Source of the DNA: Liolophura sinensis
Taxonomy: Eukaryota > Mollusca > Polyplacophora > Chitonida > Chitonidae
DNA length: 64,000 bases
Assembly (NCBI RefSeq): GCF_032854445.1
Contig: NC_088295.1
Coordinates: 68,043,058-68,107,057 of the forward strand
Direction of reading: 5' to 3'
The position numbers and the translations under genes were made by a program. Shown here in pieces: positions 50,001-62,759 of the stretch (its first letter is position 1; every line of letters begins with the position of its first letter). Under the pieces are notes generated by a model. The model had not been told where the DNA came from. It worked only from the letters and a program-made list of their open reading frames with translations, and made no database searches.

Positions 50001-50650
50001 GCAGTTGCAATCAAATCACAAATGAGATACACAGTTTATAGTAGATAACTTATTTACTAGCAGGATACATCAATTGACTACTGATTTCATTCGAATAGAG
50101 CATCCCTATTGCAAATTGTTGAACACTTCTCTTTTGAGGTTTGTGTTAAGTGTCGTTTTGCTCTAACATCTCCATGCTGGGACCCAAACGAGACAGCAAC
50201 AAGTACCATTTTTGAAGTGTTTGGTATAACCAGGGTCGGGTTGATCCGGGTCTCCAGATTTCGAGGCGGACACTCTAACCATTCCGCCACCGAAACAGTT
50301 CCCAGGTATCATGAATCTTAAACGTATTGTCGTAAATCCTAAGTGTAAGTCCAGCCCCAAATTGTTTGCCCCTAAGTGTAAATCTGTTGTTATTCCAAAA
50401 ATGAGAGTAATAACCCTTTATCTAAAACATGATGTTAAATCTAAAACTAAAGCTCCTGTCCTGAAATGCAAACTCACAGCAGGTTTTTAAAGTTTTGATT
50501 GTCTATTTCCGCTGAAACCAAGTCGAGGGCAGTACATTCATCATCTTGAATGTGTTGGCCACTTTGGATATGTCAACAGTTGCAATCGAAGCACAAATGA
50601 GATGCATGATTTGATTATCGACAACTTATAAACTAGCATTGCACATGATT
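50000..50650. repeat. diverged direct repeat pair around a SINE head
   Basis: CAGTTGCAATCAAATCACAA at about 50001 and CAGTTGCAATCGAAGCACAA at about 50575 begin related 65-bp stretches (both continue ATGAGAT and, later, ACTAGCA). Confidence 0.6.
50215..50300 (-). mobile_element. tRNA-derived SINE head
   Basis: On the minus strand GGTGGCGGAATGGTTAGAGT, then GTCCGCCTCGAAATCTGGAG and CCGGATCAACCC. A- and B-box-like sequences are present, but there is no foldable intact tRNA. Confidence 0.65.
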
Positions 50651-52090
50651 CAGATACTGCTTTATAATACATTCACCTAGAATCATCTATAGGAATCTCA
50701 GTTCAATAATAATTTTGAAAACTGCTGACTGCTTCTCTTTGCATGGACCCGTTCCTTGATCGCTTGTATCGAACGTTGTTTTGGAAGTTGTTCTTGTGCT
50801 TATTGACCGTGAGCGACCGTAATTGACGGCTGGTATACGAATGCCTGTTTTGACGCCTGTTTTGACACCTTTTTCACTTATTTCACACTGTTTATGGGCT
50901 AAATAACACCCAATATTACAGCCTTTGATTAGCCATAAAAAATATGTCAACATACAACATTCTTCTTGATTTTACAATTAGAGGTTGCATGACCAAATTT
51001 CTCACATCTACTGACAAACATATTGTAGACTGTTGTTACTTCAAGCTAATCTAAAGAGCAAAACAAGAACCTCTCAGGAATGAAGTAAAAGCGGCAACCC
51101 ATTCCTTTTACTAAGTTGAATATCAGATTGACTATCGCCACAAAATACACCCCCCCCCCCCCCCATTGGTCCTATGAAACCAATCTTCTTTGGAAATATC
51201 GCCATTATTGACAACATCAGGGAGATTCTGAATGGCGACACGACCAGTACTACAGCTGTCAGTGTTTTATGGAATGGTGAACAAATTAAGATAGGCCTCA
51301 TGAAGTAGCTCCAAAGGTGCCAAAGGACATAAAAGCAACATGGTGTTAGTCTAAGGAATCCCCGGGCTGTACTTAATTGACTGAGCTAGATAATCCGTCC
51401 CCAATAATTAATGAGCCGCACCCCGGACCAAGCAGTGATAATAACCAGGCTGCTTAGCTTTATATTACCCTACATAGACCAATCTGACCCTACCTTCCCA
51501 CACTTGTACAGAGCACTCTGTGAGGAACAATTCGTGCAACTATTATTTATAGTAACCGTTGACTGAGAAGGAAGATAGCCTGACTTGGAAGCCTACTATT
51601 CTGTAGTATAGTCATACTCCAACCGCATGCCTCCAAGTCTTGACTTGGATCGGGTTTGGTTAGACACGTATTGCTCTTGTGAAGTTCCTTTCCACAGTTG
51701 ATCAAAAGGAACATATAGCTGTTTAAGTCGGCGACATCTACATGGTCTATACGTGTTGCGGTCAACATTTACATACCGGTATTTTTCGATTTGTCAAAAT
51801 TCACCTACAGTACACGGGAAACATGACTGCTAAAAATGGGTTCATATGAGGTGTGAATTTAGATTATTCCAGAATATACCATTACAAATATACAATTCGG
51901 CACCCATAAGATAAACTAATGTTATGCGCATTTGATAGTATATTTTGCAGATGAATGGTTGCAACGCTTCCGTAATACATCCAAATATAATTTGCTTCTG
52001 TGCCGAAACGTATGTAATAAAAGCGGGAATGTCATTTGTGGGTTGATTGAGGTATAAACGTTGTCCTCACGGCAGCTTGTAAACATTTTT
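50650..52090. other. intergenic, no feature recognised
   Basis: Only a C run at about 51150-51164 stands out. No exon or repeat family recognised. Confidence 0.5.
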
Positions 52091-52119
52091 CCGTAGGCGT
52101 GACGAAATCGAATCCAACC

Positions 52120-52300
52120 CACACTTTTTGCTGCGACTTTAAGTTAGGCAGTTTGTCAGATATTTGGTGAAGGTCGGTGGTTTTCAGAGGCTCTACACGG
52201 TTACCTTCGCTTACATATCTGACCGCTGTCGCGGAAAGCCCATCCAGGAGACGCGTATCTGAGAACGTCGGTTTAGATATTACACAACTTGTTGATTCGT
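52120..52300 (-). repeat. dispersed repeat (ACCACCGACCTT family)
   Basis: On the minus strand GGTAACCGTGTAGAGCCTCT, then AAAACCACCGACCTTCACCA, AATATCTGACAAACTGCC. It shares the ACCACCGA core with 44255 and 57455 and the GGTGAAGGTC core with 10770. The open frame 52032-52313 over it is not a gene. Confidence 0.5.
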
Positions 52301-55210
52301 TTTTTAGTTCCAAAGTTTTGTCCGTAACAAAGTAACATAAGGTTTACATTGGTGAATTAGTTTGTAGGTCTATGTACGGAGTGTCCTTTTTAGAATCATT
52401 TTAACGAAAGATATATCGAAGTCTCTGCAGAAGTCTATCACTGGCGATGGTTTTGATAATGGTTTCTGGTCCACTATGGATTAGTTTTTGTTTTTCTGAT
52501 AACAGCCAAACAATAATGCTGAATGACATAAAACGGACTGAAAAGAGAGGAATCTACAGTAACAGGTTAAACTTCGAATAATACTGCAGTATGCTGTGGC
52601 AACTTCAAGGCGAAAAACGGTTTAATATTTCGGTTTTAAATCATTTTCAAGAGAATGGCTGAAATAAGATAAATGAGAAGAAAATTGTTAGTAGAATAAA
52701 ACCGAAACCTTGAACCATGTATCATCTTGCGTCATTAGTTGAAACTTGCCACAGTTAACCATATTGTGAAGTTTATCACTGAAATGAAAATATTCATATA
52801 ATACTGTTTACCATGAATGAGAGTTGTCAACACTCCGGGGCATAGATTGTCAACTGTGTATAATAAAAGAGATTTTTGGAACCAGCGATATTGTAGTTAG
52901 AATACGAATAAGTCGTCCGATAGGGTTTGTGTCATAAACTACATAGTGTCGTCTGCTATGCTGCTGACGTCATTAAAACAAAGGCACTGGACGGCCAGGC
53001 TACTTTCCAGGTATCCGTACACAACTCGGGATTATCTTCGTCTAACTTACATCTAATCCTTGGATTACGGAGGGGAAATGGACATCAGTGGGGTGCAAGA
53101 CTGATCAATATACACCGTCTGATTGTCCGGGAGGGGCAGTTGATGTATCAGCCTTATACTACAAGCGTTGGTATACTACAAGAGCAAATATAGGCTATCA
53201 CGCCGGAACCTAACCAAAATCCACAGGGTTTTCTACAAATGTATTGGTACATTGGCGTGACCTGAGGATTACGGTTAAAATAGAAAGAAAATAGATCAAT
53301 AGATGAAAACAACCTTCACACCTCAAAATCCCAATACTGGCACACGGTGACGACAATACTGATTACATAATTGATAAATAAAATACAAATGTGAACACAA
53401 CAAATCTTTGTTAAAAAAAAAAAACACTACACATATACACGACAAACACAAGTCAACATGTAACTAAAAAGGGTTTTGTGTCCACTGCAGGCTGTTGTAA
53501 GGAAAAGTATCAGCCCTACTTCACCGGAAGCAGTCTCATTAGTACGCTACAGACACGAGGATATATATGGTATATTCTGGGAATGTTCTAAGCTGGTCAG
53601 TGCTCTATCCTAACGGATCGATAATTATTATACATGCCGGTACATGCAGTATACGTAAGAATATAATTTCCACTCCAGCCGTGTCGGCATGAAGTCCACT
53701 TACGGGCTTCATTAAATATCAGTGCAGATTATCATGAATAAACAAAGCCTTCCTGTGGTGATAGATCAAACTTCTGATTCTCCCACGGGACACCACTACT
53801 TCCGCGTTCGAATGCTCGCGGGCTTAGTGACACAGGGCGTCTCTCGAGCACTTTACCCCCACCAAATTGTAAAGCGAGCGAGCAAAAAAAAAAAAAAACA
53901 CAACCCAAAAAACCTTCCCAACTTATAGAGCATCTGCACTCGATTACGTGACACGAGTCCTGGAACACGTATAGACGCACAAAACCGACAAGGCCGTGTA
54001 ATCTGAAAACAATCAAATGATCAAGAACTGGAAATGATCATAAGTAATGACAAATTCTATGTTTTTGGTTGTTCTTTCTTACCGTCGTGTCACTGTCTCT
54101 CTCTTTATAGTAGTAATAGCCTTTATACGCTGTGAATAATGTTATAAAAGGAAACATTCTCACAAAAACGGTAGAATACACTGTTGTAACTGATTGAAAT
54201 ATCCAGGTATACGACACATTCGAGAAAACATAGAACATGTTGATTTAGTGTGTGTCTTTACTTCATATAGGTTTGGGAACCGGCTTGATAGCTTTAATTT
54301 TGAAACGCTCTTTCGGGCTGGTCTCTGCTGTGAAAATATCGAATCTGACGCTTAGATTTACTTAAGCCATTGTCAGATATATATAGCAACCCCAACTCAA
54401 TACCATTGACGAAACTATTTTTTCTGAAAGTAGATACTTTATACTTGTTTCCTACGCAATACTTTACTTGCAATGATCTGGAAATAGCTCCCTGAAACCC
54501 ATTGCCCACATATACTAATGCTGTGTCGTGTTATGAAACCTTCTTTTATGGAACTGACGTTGAAAACAATTTCAAATACATCGAACGGTATATATTGATC
54601 AAGTAATTACCCACGTGTTTTGAAATCACAGGTCATTTCAGTAATGGCCTCCCACAACGACGAAATCACCTCGTATAACAGCCACGTGTGTGATGACCAC
54701 TACTATTAAAAGCCAGAAAGTCTATCGTTTAAGTTCTCCGTTATATGTTAACAGGAAATGTAATAAACACAATGTGTTCTATCACATCGCATCACCTAAA
54801 AATGGTTATTAGGAAAAGTGGACGGATTTTAATGAAAAACGAGAATGTGGAGGTGACAGGAAGTATATGTCCTTACAATGACATTTTGGAGTGCAGTGGG
54901 ACCTTTCAATGACACTGGTCATCTTTGGGCTACCTTAAATCCGCTTGGAAGATTGCACTTTGTGAAATCAGAAGTCATGAAATTACCAAACGCGAGATGT
55001 CGCAGTGCGGTATTCGTTTTTAGCCTGACGTTATGTTCATACTGGGGTGAAATTAAATTAAAGCGCGCCTTACTGTTGGCTTAGTACATTTGAGGTTGAT
55101 CATATACGTTATATACTGAGGATTTTCCGGGAGCTGTCCTGTATTAGATAAGCTTAATGAGTTTTAGTGTAAGTGTCTTAGTATATTTCTTTTATAGCTA
55201 TTACAGAGGA
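52301..55210. other. intergenic, no feature recognised
   Basis: Short A runs at 53412-53424 and 53884-53898. Open frames 52927-53193 (+) and 53732-54016 (-) carry no recognised motif. No SINE seen. Confidence 0.5.
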
Positions 55211-55214
55211 CACT

Positions 55215-55325
55215 AGGACTATTTATTTATTTAATTAGTGTTTTACGTCGCACTCAAGAATACGTGTATTTCATTTATACGACGGCGACCAGCATTATGG
55301 TAGGAGGAAACCGGGCAGTATAACC
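55215..55325 (-). mobile_element. SINE family A, 3' half
   Basis: GTGTTTTACGTCGCACTCAA, ACTTATACGACGGCGACC-type block, ATTATGGTAGGAGGAAACCG, then the match stops at GGGCAG. Confidence 0.8.
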
Positions 55326-55881
55326 ACTACCTTGTCAGATATTCTCTAAGTGGATCGGTTAATCGTAATATCAATCAAATTAATAAAATGATCAAGATCA
55401 TGTATGTTTAAAACGTTACCATTCACCTGTCCAACAAACGTCGTCAGTTATTTTGATTTGAATATCCTATTAGTATTAGACTATTAGTAGTTGGCCTTGA
55501 GCTCTAGAAAGTATAACTCTGCCTTTTTATTAGCTTACAAACCACAGATCGTAAACTCACCATAGCGATTCCAGAGACATGCAGCTTTTGTTTGTTTTTT
55601 TTTTTTTTCATTTGGGGCTTTGTAATTCTTAACAAAAATTGCAAAAATGAACACCTCCTGCGATAGAGACTATAACCTATAGACCTTCTTTTCCAGTGTT
55701 ACTGATCTGAAAGCTGTCTTTTATTTATATCTCATGTATTCTGTTTATAACATGCACGGAAAGTCATGTTGGTATGGTATCTTAAAAGTCGCCCCTGCCG
55801 TCAGTGACTTACAAGTTCTGTTTAAGGGCAGATGATTTATATGCGAGTGTCGTGGATCCATGAACTGCGTATGTTACTGTA

Positions 55882-56120
55882 ATTTTTTTTTTTTTTGATT
55901 GGTGTTTTACGCCGTACTCAAGAATATTTCACTTATACGACGGCGGCCAGCATTATGGTAGGCCCACTACCATCCGCAGGTTGCTGACAGACCTTCCCAC
56001 ATACGGCCGGAGAGGAAGCCGGCATAAGCTGGACTTGAACTCACAGCGACCGCATTGGTGAGAGACTCCTGGGTCATTACGCTGCGATAGCGCGCTAACC
56101 AACTGAGCCACGGAGGCCCC
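55882..56120 (-). mobile_element. SINE family A, full-length, intact 10-bp target duplication
   Basis: Minus strand: head GGGGCCTCCGTGGCTCAGTT, GGTTAGCGCGCTATCGCAGC, B box GTGAGTTCAAGTCCAGC, tail GAGTACGGCGTAAAACACCA and an A run. TGTTACTGTA flanks it exactly at 55872-55881 and 56121-56130. It lacks the GGGCTCTGCCCGG block of other copies. The best-preserved family A copy here and probably the youngest. Confidence 0.95.
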
Positions 56121-56130
56121 TGTTACTGTA

Positions 56131-57440
56131 GTGGGTGGCGGATCAATAATACACGCAGTATGAGCACAATATCATCACAATATTTTTTTTTTTTTCAGTA
56201 GAATTCCACAATATCCATTCTTGGAATACTTACTACAATAAATTCAGACGGCTATAAAGGGTTGTTGCAAAACTTGGTTATATTATTATTATTATAAAAT
56301 TAATTCAGGTGATTTTTTTTGAAAATGAAAATGACCCCATATTTGTGATTGCAGAAATAAGTCCTAGGTAGATACCAGTTAGCCTGCATTGGTAAACTAC
56401 GATTACTGTTTAAGGTCAGGTACCTATGGCTCTTAGAGAGTGCCTTTCATTCAAGTTCTGCTATACAAGCAAAACTCATGTGGCTTTTTTAGACGAACTC
56501 TTAACACAAATTCTACTGTTCCAAGGGAAAATGGTTATAGGAATCATACCGAGTGAACTATAATAAAAGCATTAGAAATCTCTCAAAATAGCGCTAGGGC
56601 ACAGTCAAGAACGTGCTTTGTCATGGAGGAATAAAAATAGAAGAATGCCAACCATTAAGTAGCCCGGAAGACTACAGGAATCTATGCAAACAGGCAACAC
56701 TAATAGACCTAAGAGATGCACCCACTCAAACAGGATGTCACAGGCATCTACCTTATCCTGTGAAACGATGGCCATTAATGACCGTCCGATGAGGACATAA
56801 TGGTGTTGATCTCATTATGGAGTTACATGTAATAAGAAACTCATTGTGTCTGTGTCAATACACGTACTGTCGTGATCATGGTTCTATATTCAAGGTTTCA
56901 TATATAGCACTGTGTAAACCAGCTTATGTCACGACAATATGCTCTCTCTCCTGATTTTCATATGTACTAGCGAATAATAGTCTACAAGCAGCATTAGCCA
57001 ATGATGTGCACGGCCCCCAAAGTTTAATATTCAAACAAACTGAAATGTGTCCGAAATTTGCAGTCGCAGTCATCTTCACAGAAATAGTTGTATTGAAGTG
57101 AATCTGAAAGATGACGGCAATAGCAGTCTACAATAAACTATGAGAGGTCCTGTAGGCGTGAACACGTGGAGTCAACACATTTCCACAGCATGCCAACGGC
57201 CGAATTTTTGCATGAATTTAAACCTATTTCTACGGAAACTCGCACTCATGGGGTTATCGATGAGTAAATTGTTAATTGAATGATTACAAGCATGGTAATT
57301 CTGCCAGATGAAGGATTGACTGCCGACAGCCTAAACATACTGGTATCGATAAGCATTTATTATTATTCGTTTATAAGTTGCAGCACAACATACCCCGTAA
57401 ATTTTCATTTACCAATTGACAGCTTTATGGTTGATGGTAA
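56131..57440. other. intergenic, no feature recognised
   Basis: T run near 56184-56196 and a short ATT repeat near 56281. No exon or SINE seen. Confidence 0.5.
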
Positions 57441-57444
57441 CCGG

Positions 57445-57560
57445 AGTGCTAGAGATAAACCACCGTCCCTTGGCAGGTTACTGAGCAGCTCACCCAAGTG
57501 TAACGCACAAATATACACGCCATGCTGGTGGAAGAGACGTGGTCTTCAACTAGCTCTGTA
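57445..57560 (+). repeat. dispersed repeat fragment, related to 44255-44330
   Basis: GATAAACCACCGTCCCTTGG, CAGGTTACTGAGCAGCTCAC, then CATGCTGGTGGAAGAGACGT. Confidence 0.55.
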
Positions 57561-58151
57561 GGGCTGTGATTACGCATATTATCACAAGCTTACCATGAAC
57601 ACCTCCGTACTTCCTGTGCAGTCCACAATGGATCCATGCTAGGGCCGTTAAAAAGTGTCCGTCCGTACTCAAAGAATCTGATCTATGAGTTCCAGATAGA
57701 TGATAGAAGTGGTTGAAAGATAAGCGAATTCCAATTCCATCCTGCATTTATGAATGCAAACTCCTCATGGCTTAGTAACCTTACAAGTGAGATAACCAAG
57801 GAGCAAGTTTCTGGTATAGGTTTACACGACTGACACCACTAATATATTTTGAACAGAAATACTTTTATTTGATAAATGCTGTTTACAGGTCCGCTGGTCA
57901 TTACTGGTGAAAGCCTAGCAGTGGTACTGATTTAGTTTGTATGGATGGTTCCTCTCCCTTGAAGAATTTGATTTCAAACATGGCAGCTGGAGTTGGAATT
58001 AGTCAAACGTTCAGCAGTTTTAGGTTCTTATGTAATGGGGACACGTAACTAGAACTGACAGTTGAGACATCTGTAGCTTCGGACAGACACTTTGTGGGCC
58101 CTAGCATCGATAAGTAGCTTATGGAACAAGACAAGGCTGTGATGGTATACG

Positions 58152-58487
58152 TGAGTGAGGGAGTCAGTGAGTGCTTGGGGTTTAACATCGTACTTAACAA
58201 TTTTTCGGTCATATGAAGGCGAAAGAGTCCTTAGAGTGCATGTAATGTGCCTCTGTTGCAGGATGGATTTCCACTACTCTTTTATCCAGTGCTGCTTCAC
58301 TGAGACAACTTACCGAAGGCAAGTAAGCTGCCCCGTGCGAGCCATTATACTGATACGGGTCTACCAGTCGTTGCACTCTCTCATTAATGCTGAACGCCAA
58401 GCGAAGAAGCTACAACTTCCTCTTTTAAGGTCTTAGGTGTGACCCGACCCAGGATTGAGCCTGGGTCTACTGTCCTCGAAGCGGACG
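58152..58487 (-). mobile_element. SINE family B, 5'-truncated, 11-bp target duplication
   Basis: GATGGTATACG flanks it exactly (58141-58151 and 58488-58498). On the minus strand it begins at GTCCGCTTCGAGG, just after where the A box should be, so the tRNA head is missing. The rest matches the 42.9-kb copy through to ACTGACTCCCTCACTCAC. Confidence 0.93.
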
Positions 58488-58499
58488 GATGGTATACGC

Positions 58500-59280
58500 A
58501 ATAACAGGCCTACAGGGCCGATCTTCGTCTTATTCACTCTCACGTATTGGCTGTTTAGAGAGGGTGGTACACCGGTAGTCCATAAATACAACGCAAAAAT
58601 ATCATCGGTTTATCGATTTTATCGGTTTACCTCGATCAAAAATCGATCATTTCATACATCATATCTTTCAGTTAAATAAAATGATATTAATAACATACTG
58701 AACTGACCAGTATATCTGCATGTAGCATTTTCTATATAGCAAGACTGATGAGTATTTACAAATTTTACCACGACTAGGTTACCTTTGGATGTGAATTCTA
58801 CTTATTGTTTTATTTACTTTTATTGTTTATTTTGAATTATAAAATTTGTTTTGTTTTTATTTGATTTTGATGTCAATCCACTTTTAGATGATATAACCCA
58901 CTAAAACAATTATGTGTGTACATGTATAATACACCATAGATAATAAGTTAGACGATATACCCCACTAAATTTATTTATTTATTTGAGTGATCTACTTCCT
59001 GTGGTACATCTATACTGCTAAACTGTGACCCAGACAAGAACGAAGGACGGTATTTTGTATAACATAAAAATGCAATAAATAATCACTGAAAAATTTTATC
59101 GCAACAAAATGACAAAAAAAGTTCCATGAGCTGGACCTAATTAGCTTCCGAGGGAAGAGTCTATCCAAGGCATTAGGTCTTTTGACAGGATGCTGGCGGT
59201 GCACCTGTGCAAGCTGCTAATAAGGTCACACCTGTCTTGGTATATAAATGGCAATTAGCAGCATCGGTCTCTCAGCTCAG
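58500..59280. other. intergenic, no feature recognised
   Basis: AT-rich. Overlapping TCGATTTTATCGGTTTACCT-like words near 58600-58640 form a short imperfect repeat. No exon seen. Confidence 0.5.
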
Positions 59281-59290
59281 CAGTGAATCA

Positions 59291-59512
59291 GGGGCCTCCG
59301 TGGCTCAGTTGGTTAGCACGCTAGCGCAGCGTAATGAACCAGGGGCCTCTCACCAATGTGGTCGCTGTGAATTCAAGTCCAGCTCATGCTGACTTCCTCT
59401 CCGGCCGTACGTGGAAAGGTGTGCCAGCAACTTTCCCACCATAATGCTGGCCACCGTCGTGTAAGTGAAATACTCTTGAGTACGGTGTAAAAAACTAATC
59501 AAATAAATAAAT
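59291..59512 (+). mobile_element. SINE family A, near full-length
   Basis: GGGGCCTCCGTGGCTCAGTT, GGTTAGCACGCTAGCGCAGC, B box GTGAATTCAAGTCCAGC, CTCTTGAGTACGGTGTAAAA, AAATAAATAAATC tail. GTGAATC occurs on both sides. The GGTTTCCTCC region is internally deleted. Confidence 0.9.
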
Positions 59513-59764
59513 CAATCTGTGAATCTGTAAGCCACAGCAAGTAAGAAGATGTGTGAAACGAACAGTTGAGAGCAAAGCGTTAATTTAGTGACGTTCCCTT
59601 GCTGGTATTGTGGCGTGGCGTGGCGGTCGAAGTGACAAAGGTAAAATTAGGAAAAAAGTGTGCATGTACCATTTTTGGCTATGGCAAAAGTAAAGTAGGA
59701 AAACCATGTATGGATCCACCTTGCTCAGGGCTTTTGGAGATACCCCATCCTCCCACGCCACATT

Positions 59765-59808
59765 GTGGGGTGGGGGGGGGGGGTGGGGGGGGGGGGGGTG
59801 GGGGGATA
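59765..59808. repeat. G-rich run
   Basis: About 40 bases almost entirely G with single T interruptions. Could form a G-quadruplex; could also hide assembly error. Confidence 0.9.
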
Positions 59809-60339
59809 CTGACTCCTCTCAACATAATCTTAAATATATAAGGTTCTTTGGAAGTTGGAACTGCATGCAAAGGCTGAAGATGAAACATTTAGAAAGAGCA
59901 CACTTCCGACAAGACGAATTTTTATCAGATTTTTATCATTTGTTAAACGTATGACTTTTTGCTTACAATTTAAGGTTATAAAGAGACTAAGCTATATTGC
60001 CCGCCTTAAAAAATAAGTCCAAGTGTATTGTCCTGTTACTTTGTTTGACAGGTAACTGTTTCTATGTGGTTATCGTTGCATGGCAAAGGGTTTTTTTTAC
60101 ATATTATGCAACCGGCTTGAGTAAGCAGGAAATGTTGACCAATTAGGCCCTCAGCCCCAGGTCTAACTTTTTTCCTTATACCATAGCTGGGTGCTTAAAT
60201 TTTTGGATGGTTTCAAAGTAAGACCTGTGTGGCTAAAAAAAGCCAAAGTACTGTTTTAGCAACTCATAACGATGGCACTTGTATACTACCTGAGAGTTAA
60301 TATCTGTACATATCAGGACGAAACCTGTCCGACCATGTA

Positions 60340-61640
60340 GACATCTGATGCCTAAAGGATAACATCGAGACAAAGCATGAACACCTGCATGATGCCTAAG
60401 GGATAAAATTCAGACAAAACATGAAGACAACACCTGTACGGTGTCTGTGAGATAACATCCAAATAGAACATCAAGACAACACCTGTACGCTGTCTGTGAG
60501 ATAACATCCAGACAGAACATCAAGGCAACACCTGTACGGTGTCTGTGAGATAACATCCAGACAAAACATCAAGGCAACACCTGTACGGTGTCTGTGAGAT
60601 AACATCCAGACAGAACATCAAGACAACATCTATACGGTATCTGTGAGATAACGTACGACAGAATATGAAGACAACACCTGCATGATGCCTGAGAGATAAA
60701 ATTCAGACCAAACGTTGAAGACAACACCTGTACGGTGTCTGTGAGATAACATCCACAGAACATCAAGACAACACTTGCACGGTGTCTGTGAGATAACATC
60801 CAGACAGAACATCAAGACAACACTGGTGTCTGTGAGATAACGCCTGCACGGTGTCTGTGAGATAACATCCACAAAGAACATTGAAGACAGACACCAGTAT
60901 GGTGTCTGAGAGATAACATCCAGACAAAACATCAAGACAACACCTGTACTTTGTCTGAGAGATAACATCCAGACATAACATCAAGACAGCACCTGTAGGG
61001 TGTCTGTGAAATAACATCCGGACAAAACATCAAGACGACACCTGTACGGTGTCTGTGAGATAACATTTAGACAAAACATTAAGAAAACACATGTACAGTG
61101 TCTGTGAGATAACATCCAGACAAAACATCAAGACAACACCTGTACGGTGTCTGTGAGATAACATCCAGATAGAACATCAAGACAACACCTGTACGCTGTT
61201 TGTGAGATAACATCCAGACAGAACATCAAGACAATACCTATACGGTGTCTGTGAGATAACATCCCGACAGAACATCAAGACAACACCAGTATGGTGTCTG
61301 AGAGATAACATCCAGACAAAACATCAAGACAACACCTGTACGGTATCTGTGAGATAACATTTAGACAAAACAACAAGACAACATCTGTACAGTGTCTGTG
61401 AGATAACATCCAGACAAAACATCAAGACATCACCTGTACGGTGTCTGTGAGATAACATCCAGACAAAACATCAAGACAACACCTGTACAGTGTCTGTGAT
61501 ATAACAGACAGACAGACAAAATAGTGTCTGACGGATGACACAATACAAAACGTGAAAACAGCTGTATGGTTTTCGAGGGATAACACCGAGCCAGAACATG
61601 AAGACACCTGACCTGTATGAGGGTTAAGGATAACACTTGT
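60340..61640. repeat. 49-bp minisatellite, about 24-26 copies
   Basis: The unit reads GTGAGATAACATCCAGACAA, AACATCAAGACAACACCTGT, ACGGTGTCT. Adjacent GTGAGAT words at 61104 and 61153 give the 49-bp period. ACACCTGTACGGTGT in each unit is an imperfect palindrome. Edge copies are diverged. Minus-strand frames reading LTDTVQVLS are by-products. Confidence 0.95.
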
Positions 61641-61856
61641 ACAGAAGATCAAGATAGTACACACAAGCAAAAACATGCACAGCATCAGTGCCTTACATGA
61701 ATTTTCTCTCCAACAAGACCTGTCACTGACAGCTACTACACAGGTGGAGACTTTTGTATTTGAATATAAAAGACAAAAGTATATAAAAGTACAAAAAGTG
61801 CCCCATATTTATACCCCGCCTGCACATTTATCGTATAATGAAAGCGCAAGTTTACA

Positions 61857-62375
61857 TTTTATTTATTTATTGATGTTCAACAGAGTACTTATGGGTGGAG
61901 GGAACTGGGTGCCCGAAGTACATCATCGCCTTACGCTAGGTACCTGGGAAGCCTCATGACTTAAAGAAACGGTCGATCTAGCGAGAGTTGGATTCGAGTG
62001 AGTGAGTGCTTGGGGTTTAACGTCGTACTCAACAAATTTTCAGTCATATGATGACGAAGGAATACTTAGGGTGTATGTAATGTGCCTCCTTGTTGCAGGA
62101 CCGATTTCCACCCCTCTTTTATCTAGTGCTGCTGCACTGAGACGCCTTATCGAAGGCAAGTAAGCCACACCGCCCGACCCATTATACTGATACGTGTCAA
62201 CCAGTCGTTGTACTATCCCCAAGCTTGGAAGTTACAACTTCCTCTTTTAAAGTCTTAGGTGTGACTCGACCCAGGATTGATCCTGGATCTACCGCTCCCG
62301 AAGCGGACAGTTGGATTTGAACCTGCGACCTCGGTGATAATGCGGTAAAGCGAAACTACCGACTTAATGCTTGCC
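61857..62375 (-). mobile_element. older SINE-like element split by a SINE B insertion
   Basis: Left part has TTTATTTATTTATTGATG and GGTGGAGGGAACTGGGTGCC. Right part has AGTTGGATTTGAACCTGCGA, CCTCGGTGATAATGCGG (minus-strand B and A box). The two halves are continuous if 61998-62308 and one target duplication are removed. Confidence 0.65.
61998..62308 (-). mobile_element. SINE family B, 5'-truncated, nested
   Basis: Flanked by AGTTGGATTCGA (61986-61997) and AGTTGGATTTGA (62309-62320), one mismatch in 12. On the minus strand it starts at GTCCGCTTCGGGAGCGG, the same truncation point as the 58.2-kb copy. Body and ACTCACTCAC tail match family B. Part of the middle (CCTTGATTCTGAACGCCAAG region) is missing. 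Confidence 0.92.
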
Positions 62376-62759
62376 ACAGCTGGAATACCTCCTCAAGGGT
62401 GCAATGGCTGCCACAATTGTACGGTAGCACAGGTCTTACATAGAGCCATCCCCCCACCCCCGGCCCCCAACCATAATACACCATATATAAAGCATATCCA
62501 CTTTAGCTGCTCCCAAGAGGGTTGTTATTTTTCGGTTGATTTACCTGGAACTCGGCTACATCATGCTAATAGGTTCACACTTTACACTTAGCGGTTTCAT
62601 TCAACTATAACAAGGCAGGAATTCTAATTTCGAGCATGTGGCTCTGACAGATATCGTATGCATGCTCACGTTATAGCATATTCCCCTCTTAATGTGCCGA
62701 TGAAAGTCTGAGAGTTAAACATTGTGACCGTACCATAACAATATCTGTTTGCGTACTCC

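Noticed and set aside
50215-50300. minus-strand tRNA gene
   Set aside because: A- and B-box-like words are present, but the arms do not pair into a full cloverleaf and the sequence resembles other SINE heads here.
52032-52313. minus-strand 93-residue open frame
   Set aside because: It overlaps a dispersed repeat of the ACCACCGACCTT family and has no domain.
60569-61685. minus-strand frames with LTDTVQVLS-like repeats
   Set aside because: They are translations of the 49-bp minisatellite and change frame every unit.
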